A stretch of DNA of 64,000 nt from Lysinibacillus sp. G4S2 (GCF_030348505.1 NZ_JAUCFJ010000002.1:1182001-1246000), one strand, 5' to 3'; counted from the stretch's first letter, positions 49,804 to 57,841 are shown. Translations and numbers: made by a program. The notes: generated by a model from the sequence alone, not told the origin.

Positions 49804-50453
49804 CAGTAGTCGTAGTTTGTGCTGGTGGACCAAAAGAGGAACTCTGTTCGTTTAGTCCATTTAAAGAGAAAAGTGATGTGTTATTTATCGGAGCTGACCG
49901 AGGAGCACTTTATTTAATCGAGCAAGGAATCACACCACATGCCATCGTAGGAGATTTTGACTCACTTTCGCAAGAGGAATACGAACTGGTGATGGCACAT
50001 ACAAATGATAGACAACGATTTCAGGAAGAAAAAGATGAAACAGATACGGACCTAGCGATATTAAAAGCCTTGACCTATACACCGCTAGAAATTGTACTGA
50101 CAGGTGTTACAGGTGGGCGCTTAGACCATTATGAGGCAGCAGTCCGTTCGATGTATCGCTTCCAAAAAGAGCATCCACAAGTAGTATTGAAGATTATTAA
50201 TCACGCAAATATGTTGCAATTTTTAATGCCAGGCAAACACAACATTGAAGCAGACGAGCAATATCGTTATTTGTCTTTTTTTGCACATGAAGAGCCAATT
50301 AAAGATGTGACATTAAGGCAAGTAAAATATGAAACAACAAATGAAGAAATTTCTTTAGGGACATCCCGCTTTACAAGTAATGAAATAATAGGTAATTCAG
50401 GGTCTATATCTTTCACGCAAGGCATATGTTTAATGATAAGAAGCATAGATTAG
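49800..50453 (+). CDS. thiN: Thiamine pyrophosphokinase
   Basis: A 217-residue kinase converting thiamine to thiamine pyrophosphate with ATP. Family motifs are GADRGALYLIEQG, VGDFDSL, EKDETDTDLAILKAL and GVTGGRLDH. Overlaps rpe by 4 bases (ATGA). Followed by spoVM, as in B. subtilis. Confidence 0.93.
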   Translation: MTVVVVCAGGPKEELCSFSPFKEKSDVLFIGADRGALYLIEQGITPHAIVGDFDSLSQEEYELVMAHTNDRQRFQEEKDETDTDLAILKALTYTPLEIVLTGVTGGRLDHYEAAVRSMYRFQKEHPQVVLKIINHANMLQFLMPGKHNIEADEQYRYLSFFAHEEPIKDVTLRQVKYETTNEEISLGTSRFTSNEIIGNSGSISFTQGICLMIRSID

Positions 50454-50471
50454 CGTGAGGGGGAGAGAGTC

Positions 50472-50573
50472 CTGAAAGTATATACATTCCAGCTACCGAA
50501 ATTTGTGAGTAGTATTACGCGCACATGTATCAATCTTTTTAAAAAAGAAAAGAAAGTAAAAAAATCCGACTAA
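50472..50573 (+). CDS. spoVM: Stage V sporulation protein M, CTG start
   Basis: A 33-codon frame translating as (M)KVYTFQLPKFVSSITRTCI and then a lysine-rich tail. It aligns with B. subtilis SpoVM, the 26-residue amphipathic helix that recognises the curved forespore membrane, including the proline at position 9 in QLPKF. It lies in the expected place between thiN and rpmB. There is no ATG, GTG or TTG upstream in frame that fits. A CTG at 50472 sits at the position of the B. subtilis start, 5-8 bases after the strong site GAGGGGGAGAG. The lysine tail (KKEKKVKKSD) is longer than usual, and its last codons and the stop lie in the terminator stem. Confidence 0.8.
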   Translation: MKVYTFQLPKFVSSITRTCINLFKKEKKVKKSD

Positions 50574-50590
50574 CACTAGTCGGATTTTTA
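50563..50590 (+). terminator. Terminator overlapping the end of spoVM
   Basis: AATCCGACTA (50563-50572) pairs perfectly with TAGTCGGATT (50577-50586) and is followed by T residues. The spoVM stop TAA at 50571-50573 lies at the top of the stem. It ends the long rightward housekeeping run. Confidence 0.9.
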
Positions 50591-50607
50591 CTGTTTTTGA
50601 GAAATAA

Positions 50608-50917
50608 ATGTGTCCATGAAATTAAATGTGGCATGCAAAAAATATCGTTCTTAGGCAAAACGAGGGTAGATTTCCGTTCCGGCTGGGCGCTTTGTAGCTG
50701 ACGCTTCGCTTTCGCTACAGAAAACATTTGTAGCTGACGCTTCGCTTTCGCACAGATAAAACATTTGTAGCTGCCGCTTCGCTATCGCACAGATCACATA
50801 GCATGTCGCTCTAAAATATTGTGATAAAACGAAACGTCAGCAAACTGTGAGAAAGGAAGTGACTGCAAAAGGGTTTCGTCTGTGTGAAAGCGAAGCGAAT
50901 GGATGTTCCAAAATGTC
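50608..50917 (+). repeat. Left end, short tandem units and leader of repeat element 3
   Basis: Begins with GTGTCCATGAAATTAA, then CTTAGGCAAAACGAGGG (50650 on) and GATTTCCGTTCCGGCTGG. Three tandem copies of a unit of about 36 bases (ACATTTGTAGCTGACGCTTC...TTTCGCACAGA) follow at 50690-50790. The shared leader GCGAAGCGAATGGATGTTCC..AAAATGTC leads into the array. Confidence 0.75.
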
Positions 50918-51339
50918 AATCGCTGATAAAGTGTCATGAATCGCTGATAACATAATGAAAACCGCTGATAAAGAGCCGTGAATCGCTGCTAACATAATGA
51001 AAATCGCTGATAAAGTGTCGTGAATCGCTGATAACATAATGAAAACCGCTGATAAAGTGCCATGAATCGCTGATAACATAATGAAAATCGCTGATAAAGT
51101 GCCGTGAATCGCTGATAACATAATGAAAACCGCTGATAAAATGTCATGAATCGCTGATAAAATCATGAAAATCGCTGATAAAGAGTCATGAATCGCTGAT
51201 AACATAATGAAAACCGCTGATAAAATGCCATGAATCGCTGATAAAATCATGAAAATCGCTGATAAAGAGTCATGAATCGCTGATAACATAATGAAAACCG
51301 CTGATAAAATGCCATGAATCGCTGATAACATCATGAAAA
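50918..51339. repeat. Tandem array 3, 42-bp double unit
   Basis: About 19 GCTGATAA cores at 21-base spacing. The double unit is AATCGCTGATAACATAATG followed by AAAACCGCTGATAAAGTGCCATG. Because the period is 42, the minus strand is open in frame as a 14-residue peptide repeat (LSAIHGILSAVFIM). The linker sequences differ from array 1 but are homogeneous within the array, a sign of local homogenisation. Confidence 0.9.
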
Positions 51340-51372
51340 TCAACCCCTCGTTTTGCCGAGGAGCCATACTTT
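51336..51372 (-). repeat. Right terminal inverted repeat of element 3
   Basis: AATCAACCCCTCGTTTTGCC followed by GAGGAGCCATACTTTA is the reverse complement of the left-end sequence of this family (TATGGCTCTTCGGCAAAACG and on). Element 3 is therefore enclosed by inverted copies of about 25-30 bases. Confidence 0.75.
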
Positions 51373-51449
51373 ATTATATTGTAACTGCCGTTTCTCTAGA
51401 TAACAGGCGATTTGTTATGCTGAATTGAGGGTGTTATATGAAAAAAAGC

Positions 51450-51487
51450 CGCTAGTAATTACAACGAGACGTGATTACTTGCGGCTT
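51450..51487 (-). terminator. Strong hairpin downstream of element 3
   Basis: GCCGCTAGTAATTAC pairs with GTGATTACTTGCGGC with two mismatches. On the minus strand it ends in GCGGC and a run of seven T residues, a textbook terminator. No leftward gene directly precedes it except rpmB, which already has its own terminator at 51602-51635. Confidence 0.65.
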
Positions 51488-51601
51488 AGCATTTCATTGT
51501 ATTTAAGGTCGCCCACTAGAACGAATGATTAAATACAACTACTGCTTTATATAAATATTCACAAAGGCGGTTGGTAGTCTGCCCAGTTAATTAGAAAGAA
51601 A

Positions 51602-51635
51602 AAAATCGATTTGCGCCAAATGCCAAATCGATTTT
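51602..51635 (-). terminator. Terminator of rpmB (bidirectional shape)
   Basis: AAAATCGATTTG (51602-51613) pairs perfectly with CAAATCGATTTT (51624-51635), with T residues on the leftward side. Confidence 0.85.
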
Positions 51636-51648
51636 TTGGAAGCAACGA

Positions 51649-51837
51649 TTAAACGCGCTCAATTTTACCTGATTTTAATGCACGAGCAGAAACCCATACA
51701 CGTTTTGGTTTACCGTCTACTAAGATACGAACTTTTTGAAGGTTAGCACCCCAAGTACGTTTGTTAGCGTTCATAGCGTGGGAACGGTTGTTACCAGTAC
51801 GAGCTTTACGTCCAGTGATTACACATTGTTTTGGCAT
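51649..51837 (-). CDS. rpmB: 50S ribosomal protein L28
   Basis: A 62-residue basic ribosomal protein starting [20 protein letters not shown], with [16 protein letters not shown] in the middle. Only one potential zinc ligand cysteine (Cys5) is present, so this is a zinc-free type. GGAGG lies before the ATG on the minus strand. Leftward orientation next to spoVM is the same as in B. subtilis. Confidence 0.95.
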   Translation of the reverse strand: MPKQCVITGRKARTGNNRSHAMNANKRTWGANLQKVRILVDGKPKRVWVSARALKSGKIERV

Positions 51838-52055
51838 GTTGTATTCCCTCCTTACTGTTTATGCTGAAAGATTATTATTTCAGTTCGGTATTTCACATAC
51901 CATAATAATTTAACATACGATGACGTTCAGTGCAACAGTTTTCACATAACCTTTCAAGAAAAAAACCTTTACAGACATAAAAAATTGTCAGATAAGAGGG
52001 AATCAATTTCTGGATACAGCAAATCTAGGCTAATATAATTAAAAAGTTTTCAATA

Positions 52056-52796
52056 TTATTTTTCTCGATAGCCAAGCTTCATAGAAACATGTTTTCCAGT
52101 TTCCACCAAATGCGCGGTAAGGGTATTAATATGTTCCTCAGAAACGTTAAAGCTAACAAAACCTATACTTACAGCACCTACTATTTCATTAAAACCATTT
52201 AAAATGGAAACTGCAATGGAGGATGTTCCGGCTGTTTTCTCCCCATGACTTATGGCAAATCCCTGTAGTCTAATTTGATTAAGCTGTGCCTCTAATTCAG
52301 CGATTTCTTCTTGTGGAATGAGCTGTTTAATAATTTCATTTGCTTGAGAAACAGGCATTGCGGCTAAAATGGCCTTATTTGCAGCGCCAATATGCATCGG
52401 TATACGAATCCCTAACTGATCATAAATGCGAATTGGATTAGCTGCACTGTCTATTCTTTCGATAATGATCGTATCTAAACCAGCAGGCTTACTTAAATAG
52501 ACACTTTCCTCGACCTCTCTAGCTAAACGCTCTAATTCTGGCCTAATTTTACTAATGTAGTCCATCGTATCATACACTTGTAGGCCAAGCTCCATCCATA
52601 TTGTACCAAGTCGATATTGTTTCGTTTGATCGTCTTGCTCAATCATTCCTTCCTTAATCATCGCTTTTAAAATTCTATGTAATGTACTAAGTGGCAAATT
52701 ACATTTTGCCGAAAGCTCTGAAATGGACAAGCTGTTTTCACTTGCTTCAGAAGCCAAAACTTTGGCAATTGTCATAGCTCGTTCTAATAATTGCAT
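52056..52796 (-). CDS. IclR-family transcriptional regulator
   Basis: A 246-residue regulator with an N-terminal winged helix-turn-helix (SISELSAKCNLPLSTLHRIL, about residues 24-43) and the IclR effector-binding domain (LERLAREVEESVYLSK onward, with VGAVSIGF near the end). It is transcribed divergently from the guanidino-compound gene cluster across 190 bases containing a palindrome, so it very likely controls that cluster. The inducing ligand is unknown; a cluster substrate is the natural candidate. Confidence 0.88.
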   Translation of the reverse strand: MQLLERAMTIAKVLASEASENSLSISELSAKCNLPLSTLHRILKAMIKEGMIEQDDQTKQYRLGTIWMELGLQVYDTMDYISKIRPELERLAREVEESVYLSKPAGLDTIIIERIDSAANPIRIYDQLGIRIPMHIGAANKAILAAMPVSQANEIIKQLIPQEEIAELEAQLNQIRLQGFAISHGEKTAGTSSIAVSILNGFNEIVGAVSIGFVSFNVSEEHINTLTAHLVETGKHVSMKLGYREK

Positions 52797-52894
52797 TCAT
52801 GTTCCACCTCCCCTTTACTTATTGTATTTTCATTCCTTGTCTACGTCTAGCTACATGTGTTAGTAGATAGAAAATAAAAACTTTTCTAAATATA

Positions 52895-52960
52895 TTGACA
52901 GTATACCGTAAAACACATATATTTTTCATATAAACTTTCCTCTTAACGGAAACGTTTTCC
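52895..52960 (+). promoter_or_regulatory. Promoter and IclR operator candidate of the guanidino cluster
   Basis: TTGACA at 52895-52900 and TATATT at 52918-52923 are spaced by 17 bases, close to consensus. GGAAACGTTTTCC (52948-52960), an inverted repeat, lies just downstream of the expected transcription start. GGAA/TTCC palindromes are typical of several IclR-family operators, so this is a likely site for the divergent regulator acting as a repressor. Confidence 0.65.
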
Positions 52961-52986
52961 ACTACACGGAAAAAGGGGTGAAGGGA

Positions 52987-53859
52987 ATGCATTATTGTTC
53001 ATCAATGTATGCACCTTTGAAACACGTAATAGTAAAACATCCAAAAGATGCTTTCCGAGGTCAAGAGCATCTTAGTGATGAATGGAAAACATTTAATTAC
53101 TTATCAGAACCTAACTATAATGAGGCTCTTAGAGAATATGCTGAATTTACTAGCATTCTCGAAAAATATGTTGAAAAAATTGATTATCTACCAGAGTCAG
53201 AAGAAGTAGGGTTGGATTCGCTATATGCACATGACCCTGTCAAATTTACACCAAAAGGGGCTATTATCTTAAAATCTGGAAAAAAATTAAGACAGCCAGA
53301 AGCAGCTGTTTATAAAGCATTTTTACAAGAAAAGGGCATTCCAGTAATCGGTGAATTGACTGGAGATGCTGTTTCAGATGGTGGCGATATTGTTTGGCTT
53401 GATGACCGTACACTTGTTGTAGGTCGAGGCTATCGAACGAATGATGAAGCGATTCGTCAGCTAAAGGACATGACGGCGGATATTGTCGATGAATTCATTG
53501 TTGTCCAGCTACCCCATGATTTAGGTGAAGCAGAATGTTTACACTTAATGTCCTTTATTAGTATGGTGGACAAGGATTTAGCAGTTGTACATTCACGATT
53601 AATGCCAGTCTTTTTCCGTCAGATGTTAATCGATCGAGGTATTCAATTAGTTGAAGTACCGAAAGATGAATATGATGCGCTAGGCTGTAACGTCTTAGCA
53701 CTTGCACCTAGAGTGTGTATTATTCCAAATGGAAATCCAATGACAAAGCAACAATTACTTGAAGCAAGCGCAACAGTTTATGAATATAAAGGAAATGAAA
53801 TTACGGTAAAAGGAACAGGTGGACCAACATGTCTAACTTGTCCAGTAGTAAGAGGATAA
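52987..53859 (+). CDS. Guanidino-modifying enzyme of the DDAH / arginine deiminase superfamily
   Basis: About 290 residues with a pentein (beta/alpha propeller) fold signature. Candidate catalytic positions are the acidic residue in LYAHDPV (near 82), GGDIVWL (near 134), the histidine in EAECLHLMSF (near 186) and a C-terminal cysteine in GGPTCLTCPV. Such enzymes hydrolyse or transfer guanidino groups of arginine derivatives through a covalent Cys adduct. It is clearly different from the second family member directly downstream. I choose the ATG at 52987 (AGGGGTG upstream) over the GTG at 52978. Substrate is open: methylarginine, arginine or another guanidine. Confidence 0.8.
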   Translation: MHYCSSMYAPLKHVIVKHPKDAFRGQEHLSDEWKTFNYLSEPNYNEALREYAEFTSILEKYVEKIDYLPESEEVGLDSLYAHDPVKFTPKGAIILKSGKKLRQPEAAVYKAFLQEKGIPVIGELTGDAVSDGGDIVWLDDRTLVVGRGYRTNDEAIRQLKDMTADIVDEFIVVQLPHDLGEAECLHLMSFISMVDKDLAVVHSRLMPVFFRQMLIDRGIQLVEVPKDEYDALGCNVLALAPRVCIIPNGNPMTKQQLLEASATVYEYKGNEITVKGTGGPTCLTCPVVRG

Positions 53860-53890
53860 AAGAATAGAAGGATAAAAGGAGACGAAGTAA

Positions 53891-54652
53891 ATGTTTAAAA
53901 ATGTGATAGTAAAAAATCCAGGAAATAGTTATGTAAACGGTTTAACAACTAGTGACTTAGGAAAACCAATTTTAGAAAAATTATTTGAGCAGCATGAAAA
54001 ATATGTAGAAGCTTTAAAGAAATGTGGCGTCGAGGTTACACAGCTTCCAGCGAATGAGGCTTTTCCAGATTCGACATTCGTAGAGGATACAAGTGTATTA
54101 ACAGCTGAATTTGCCATTATTTCAAACCCTGGGGCAGAAGCACGTAATCGTGAGATTGAGGACATTGAACCGGCTGTTAAAAAATTCTATGAAAAATTAT
54201 ATTATATCGAAGGCCCAGGAACACTTGATGGCGGAGATGTATTACAGGCAGAAAAGAAATTTTATGTCGGCATTTCTGATCGTACGAATGAAGAAGGAGC
54301 ACGACAATTCAAAGAAATCATTGAAAAAGAAGGCTATGAGGCAACGATTATTCCGTTAAAAGAATTTTTCCATTTAAAGACGGGTATCGCCTATGTTGGT
54401 GAAAATCGTATGGTGCTAGCAGGTGAGTTCATCAATCATCCTGCGTTCGAATCCTATGAAAAAATTATTATTCCTAAAGAAGATGAGTATTCAGCAAACT
54501 GTATTCAAGTGAACGATTATGTCATTATTCCAGCTGGTTACCCAGAAACAAATCGTAAATTAAAGGATTTAGGCTATCAAACAATTGAGCTTGAAATGTC
54601 TGAATTTAGAAAACATGATGGTGGGTTAAGCTGCTTGTCATTACGTTTTTAG
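53891..54652 (+). CDS. Dimethylarginine dimethylaminohydrolase (DDAH)
   Basis: A 253-residue enzyme with the full DDAH motif set: FPDSTFVEDTSV (near 58-69), GTLDGGDVL (near 110-118), the catalytic histidine in FHLKTG (near 159) and the nucleophile in HDGGLSCLSLRF at the C-terminus. Enzymes of this type split N-omega-methylated arginines into citrulline and methylamines. GGAGA precedes the ATG. It follows the related gene after 31 bases and is followed by a hairpin, so it may be the main product of the promoter at 52895. Confidence 0.88.
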   Translation: MFKNVIVKNPGNSYVNGLTTSDLGKPILEKLFEQHEKYVEALKKCGVEVTQLPANEAFPDSTFVEDTSVLTAEFAIISNPGAEARNREIEDIEPAVKKFYEKLYYIEGPGTLDGGDVLQAEKKFYVGISDRTNEEGARQFKEIIEKEGYEATIIPLKEFFHLKTGIAYVGENRMVLAGEFINHPAFESYEKIIIPKEDEYSANCIQVNDYVIIPAGYPETNRKLKDLGYQTIELEMSEFRKHDGGLSCLSLRF

Positions 54653-54663
54653 TTTTAAAAATA

Positions 54664-54700
54664 CCCAATCAATTTAAAGCGGATAAATTGATTGGGTACT
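54664..54700 (+). terminator. Hairpin after the DDAH gene
   Basis: TACCCAATCAATTTA and TAAATTGATTGGGTA are long inverted repeats with a short loop, followed by a weak T run. It could partly terminate the first two genes or stabilise their mRNA. Confidence 0.6.
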
Positions 54701-54715
54701 TTAGTAGAATAAATA

Positions 54716-54736
54716 TCAGAATTTTTGAAATTCTGA
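54716..54736 (+). promoter_or_regulatory. Palindrome upstream of the permease gene
   Basis: TCAGAATTT, TTG, AAATTCTGA form a perfect 9-bp inverted repeat 24 bases before the permease start. It may be an operator for a separate control of permease and hydrolase. Confidence 0.4.
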
Positions 54737-54760
54737 CGGCAACTAGAGAGGTGGGGATGG

Positions 54761-56194
54761 ATGTTGAGTAAAGGGGAACAACGGCAAGATAATCAATTAA
54801 ACCGTTCAATGAAGAGTCGCCATTTATTAATGCTATCACTCGGTGGAGTTATTGGGACAGGATTGTTTTTAAATGTTGGCTATACAATTAATCAGGCAGG
54901 TCCAGGTGGAGCGTTAATTGGTTATATATTCGGTGGTTTAATATTGTATATGGTAATGAATTGTCTTGGGGAATTAGCTGTTTATATGCCTGTAACGGGT
55001 TCTTTTCAAACTTATGCAACACGTTTTATTAGTCCTTCAGCAGGCTTTTCTTTAGGGTGGATGTATTTTGTTGGATCAGCTGCCACAGCAGGGGTAGAAT
55101 TTACAGCGGCGGGAATTTTGATGCAACATTGGTTCCCAAATGTCCCTATTTGGATATGGTGTGCCGTATTCATGGTGCTGTTATTTACCTTAAATGCATT
55201 AACAACTAGAGGATTTGCAGAAGCGGAATTCTGGTTTGCAAGTATTAAAGTCATTGCGGTGATTGCTTTTATCGTCATAGGAGCGGCAGCAATCTTTGGA
55301 TTGATTCCATTAGCTGATCGTCCAACACCACATTTTACGAATTTAGCACCATCTGGTTTATTCCCAGCAGGTATTTCAATTATATTTGTCACAATGATGA
55401 ATGTTATCTTTTCTTATCAAGGATCTGAACTTGTCGGTATTGCAGCAGGAGAAACTGAAAATCCTGAAAAAAATATTCCGCGGGCAATACGCACAATTCT
55501 GTTTAGGATTATTGTTTTCTATATTGCTTCTATTATTGTTTTATCTGCTATATTCCCGGCATCGGAGCTTGGACTACTGGAAAGTCCATTTGTCACTTTA
55601 ATGAATTTAGCTGGCGTTCCATATGCGGCTGGTATCATGAATTTTGTTATTCTAACTGCGATATTATCAGTAGGTAACTCGTGTCTATATGCTTCAACAC
55701 GTTTACTATGGTCGATGTCAAAAGAGGGAATGGCTCCTAAATTATTCGGACGACTAACGAAAAATAAAGTGCCATTAAATGCACTTATTTTCACGATGCT
55801 TTTCTCGCTGCTTTCTTTATTAACGAGCGTAATGGAAGCAGATGCAGTATTTGTTTTACTCATGTCTATTGCAGGAATTTCTGTAACTATTTCGTGGATG
55901 GGAATTTGTGCATCTCAATTGATGTTCCGATATCGTTATGTGAAAGCGGGAGGGAATGTGGCTGATTTAAAATTTAAAACGCCATTTTATCCATTGATTC
56001 CGGTGTTCTGTATTATTTTTTGTATGCTAATTCTAGTCTTTTTAGCGTTTGACCCAACACAAAGAATTGGTTTACTATACGGTATTGGATTCTTTATTGC
56101 TTGCATGATTTTCTATAAATTTAAATTGAGTAAAACGAATACAGTTTCTTCTGAGATTGAAATAAAAAATGAGGAATCACTTGATATACATTGA
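54761..56194 (+). CDS. Amino acid permease (APC superfamily, RocE/GabP-like)
   Basis: A 477-residue permease with 12 predicted transmembrane segments. The first (LLMLSLGGVIGTGLFLNVG) carries the GGVIGTG substrate loop of the AAT family, and SYQGSELVGIAAGETENPEKNIPRAI is the family signature loop. It should import a cationic or related amino acid with protons. The neighbours suggest arginine, methylarginine or citrulline, but the substrate cannot be read from sequence. GAGAGG precedes the ATG. Confidence 0.85.
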   Translation: MLSKGEQRQDNQLNRSMKSRHLLMLSLGGVIGTGLFLNVGYTINQAGPGGALIGYIFGGLILYMVMNCLGELAVYMPVTGSFQTYATRFISPSAGFSLGWMYFVGSAATAGVEFTAAGILMQHWFPNVPIWIWCAVFMVLLFTLNALTTRGFAEAEFWFASIKVIAVIAFIVIGAAAIFGLIPLADRPTPHFTNLAPSGLFPAGISIIFVTMMNVIFSYQGSELVGIAAGETENPEKNIPRAIRTILFRIIVFYIASIIVLSAIFPASELGLLESPFVTLMNLAGVPYAAGIMNFVILTAILSVGNSCLYASTRLLWSMSKEGMAPKLFGRLTKNKVPLNALIFTMLFSLLSLLTSVMEADAVFVLLMSIAGISVTISWMGICASQLMFRYRYVKAGGNVADLKFKTPFYPLIPVFCIIFCMLILVFLAFDPTQRIGLLYGIGFFIACMIFYKFKLSKTNTVSSEIEIKNEESLDIH

Positions 56195-56236
56195 TATGTA
56201 TTCGGTATTGAGAAGATCGGATAAAGGAGAATTTTT

Positions 56237-57841
56237 ATGAATGTTTATCTTTGGAACACACCTGAAAAACTACGCGCACTATTATGTGAACTTGTCAGTT
56301 GGGAAAGTAGGACGTTAACGAAAGGTGAAAATGAGTTTGCCTATAAATTAAAAAATTCATTGCAAGCGCTTTCTTATTTTCAAAATAATCCAGAATTTAT
56401 TGCATTACATGATGCGGGTCTTGGACGCAATGCTGTAACTGCTTTGTACAAGCACCCAAATGCGACAGAAACGGTCGTGTTAATAAGTCATTTTGATACT
56501 GTTCATACTGAAGAATATGGTGAGCTAGAGCCATTAGCCTTCTACCCTGAAGAGTTGACAAAAAAGCTAATGGAACCTAAATATAAAAAAGATTTACCAG
56601 ATGCGGCAAGAATTGATTTAGAATCAGGCAACTACTTATTTGGTCGTGGGACGATGGATATGAAAATGGGGCTTGCTTTGCATATGCAGCTGATTGAAAA
56701 GGCAAGTATCGAAGAGTGGCCAATTAATCTTATTTTAACGGCGGTGCCTGATGAAGAAGTGAACTCTGCTGGGATGCGTGCAGCAGTTGTTGAGCTTGTA
56801 AGACTTCGTGAACAGCATGGATTAGCTTATAAACTATTTTTAAATAGTGAGCCTTCTTTTTCACAAGGTCCAGCTGATACCAATGAATATATTTATTCAG
56901 GAACGATTGGTAAAATTATGCCTGCTACCTTATTTTATGGAAAAGAGACACATGTGGGTGAGCCGCTAAAAGGAATGACAGCAAATTATATTGCTTCATA
57001 CATGACACAGCATATGGAGTGGAATCCAATTTTCCGTGAAACAGATCTTGGTGAAAGTACGCCATTACCCGTATCCTTACAATTAAAAGATTTGAAAATG
57101 GAGTACTCTACACAAACGCCATATCGTGCAGCAGCTCTTTATAATGTGTTTTTATTAAAGCGCACAGCATCTGAAGTAATGGATATTTTTGAACAAGTTG
57201 CATTGGAGGCAATGTCAGCTTGTAATGAGCAATATAAGCAAATTTGTGAGCGAGAAAAGGTAAAGGGTGTAGGTGAAGTAAAAGTACTTCGTTATGAAAT
57301 GCTTTTAGAGCATGCGATCAATAAATTAGGAGCAAAAGAAGTAAATTTAATAAAAAGTCAAGTTCTTGAAAATAGTACTTGGGATGATCGAGAAAAATCT
57401 ATTCGCATCGTGGATCAGTTAATGATCCGTTGCCAGGAACTAACGCCAGCAACAGTGCTATTATTTGCACCGCCTTACTATCCGGCGATCAACTCATCCA
57501 ATCATCCACTTGTCATTCAATCGATAGAATTAATGAAGAAAACGGCGAAAACATTTGATATCGAGGTTGAGCAAATTCACTATTTTAATGGTATTTGCGA
57601 TTTAAGTTATGTCAATTACTCAGATGGCTCAAATGAATGGACTGCATTTGAGTGCAACACGCCTGTATGGGGAGATACGTATAGCATCCCATTTGAAGCA
57701 ATGTCCGAATTACAAGGCCCCGTTTTAAATGTTGGACCTTTTGGAAAGGATGCACATCAAAAAACAGAAAGACTACACGTGGATAGTGCTTTTAAGGAAA
57801 TGCCAGTGATGATTGACACGCTTATTAAAAGTCTATTTTAA
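56237..57841 (+). CDS. RocB-like M20-family metallohydrolase
   Basis: A 534-residue protein resembling RocB of the B. subtilis arginine utilisation system. M20 metal-site motifs are visible: ISHFDTVH (near residue 85), GRGTMDMKMG (near 140), PDEEVNSAG (near 172) and the last histidine in FGKDAHQKTERLH. It should hydrolyse an amide, carbamoyl or acyl bond of an amino acid derivative. Downstream of DDAH-type enzymes that release citrulline, a role in processing citrulline or an N-acyl derivative is plausible but unproven. A AAGGAG site precedes the ATG. Last gene of the cluster. Confidence 0.82.
   Translation: MNVYLWNTPEKLRALLCELVSWESRTLTKGENEFAYKLKNSLQALSYFQNNPEFIALHDAGLGRNAVTALYKHPNATETVVLISHFDTVHTEEYGELEPLAFYPEELTKKLMEPKYKKDLPDAARIDLESGNYLFGRGTMDMKMGLALHMQLIEKASIEEWPINLILTAVPDEEVNSAGMRAAVVELVRLREQHGLAYKLFLNSEPSFSQGPADTNEYIYSGTIGKIMPATLFYGKETHVGEPLKGMTANYIASYMTQHMEWNPIFRETDLGESTPLPVSLQLKDLKMEYSTQTPYRAAALYNVFLLKRTASEVMDIFEQVALEAMSACNEQYKQICEREKVKGVGEVKVLRYEMLLEHAINKLGAKEVNLIKSQVLENSTWDDREKSIRIVDQLMIRCQELTPATVLLFAPPYYPAINSSNHPLVIQSIELMKKTAKTFDIEVEQIHYFNGICDLSYVNYSDGSNEWTAFECNTPVWGDTYSIPFEAMSELQGPVLNVGPFGKDAHQKTERLHVDSAFKEMPVMIDTLIKSLF

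Noticed and set aside
50837-51367. A 176-codon leftward frame across array 3 with 14-residue repeats
   Set aside because: It is in frame only because the period is 42; homologous arrays are not, and no translation signals are visible.
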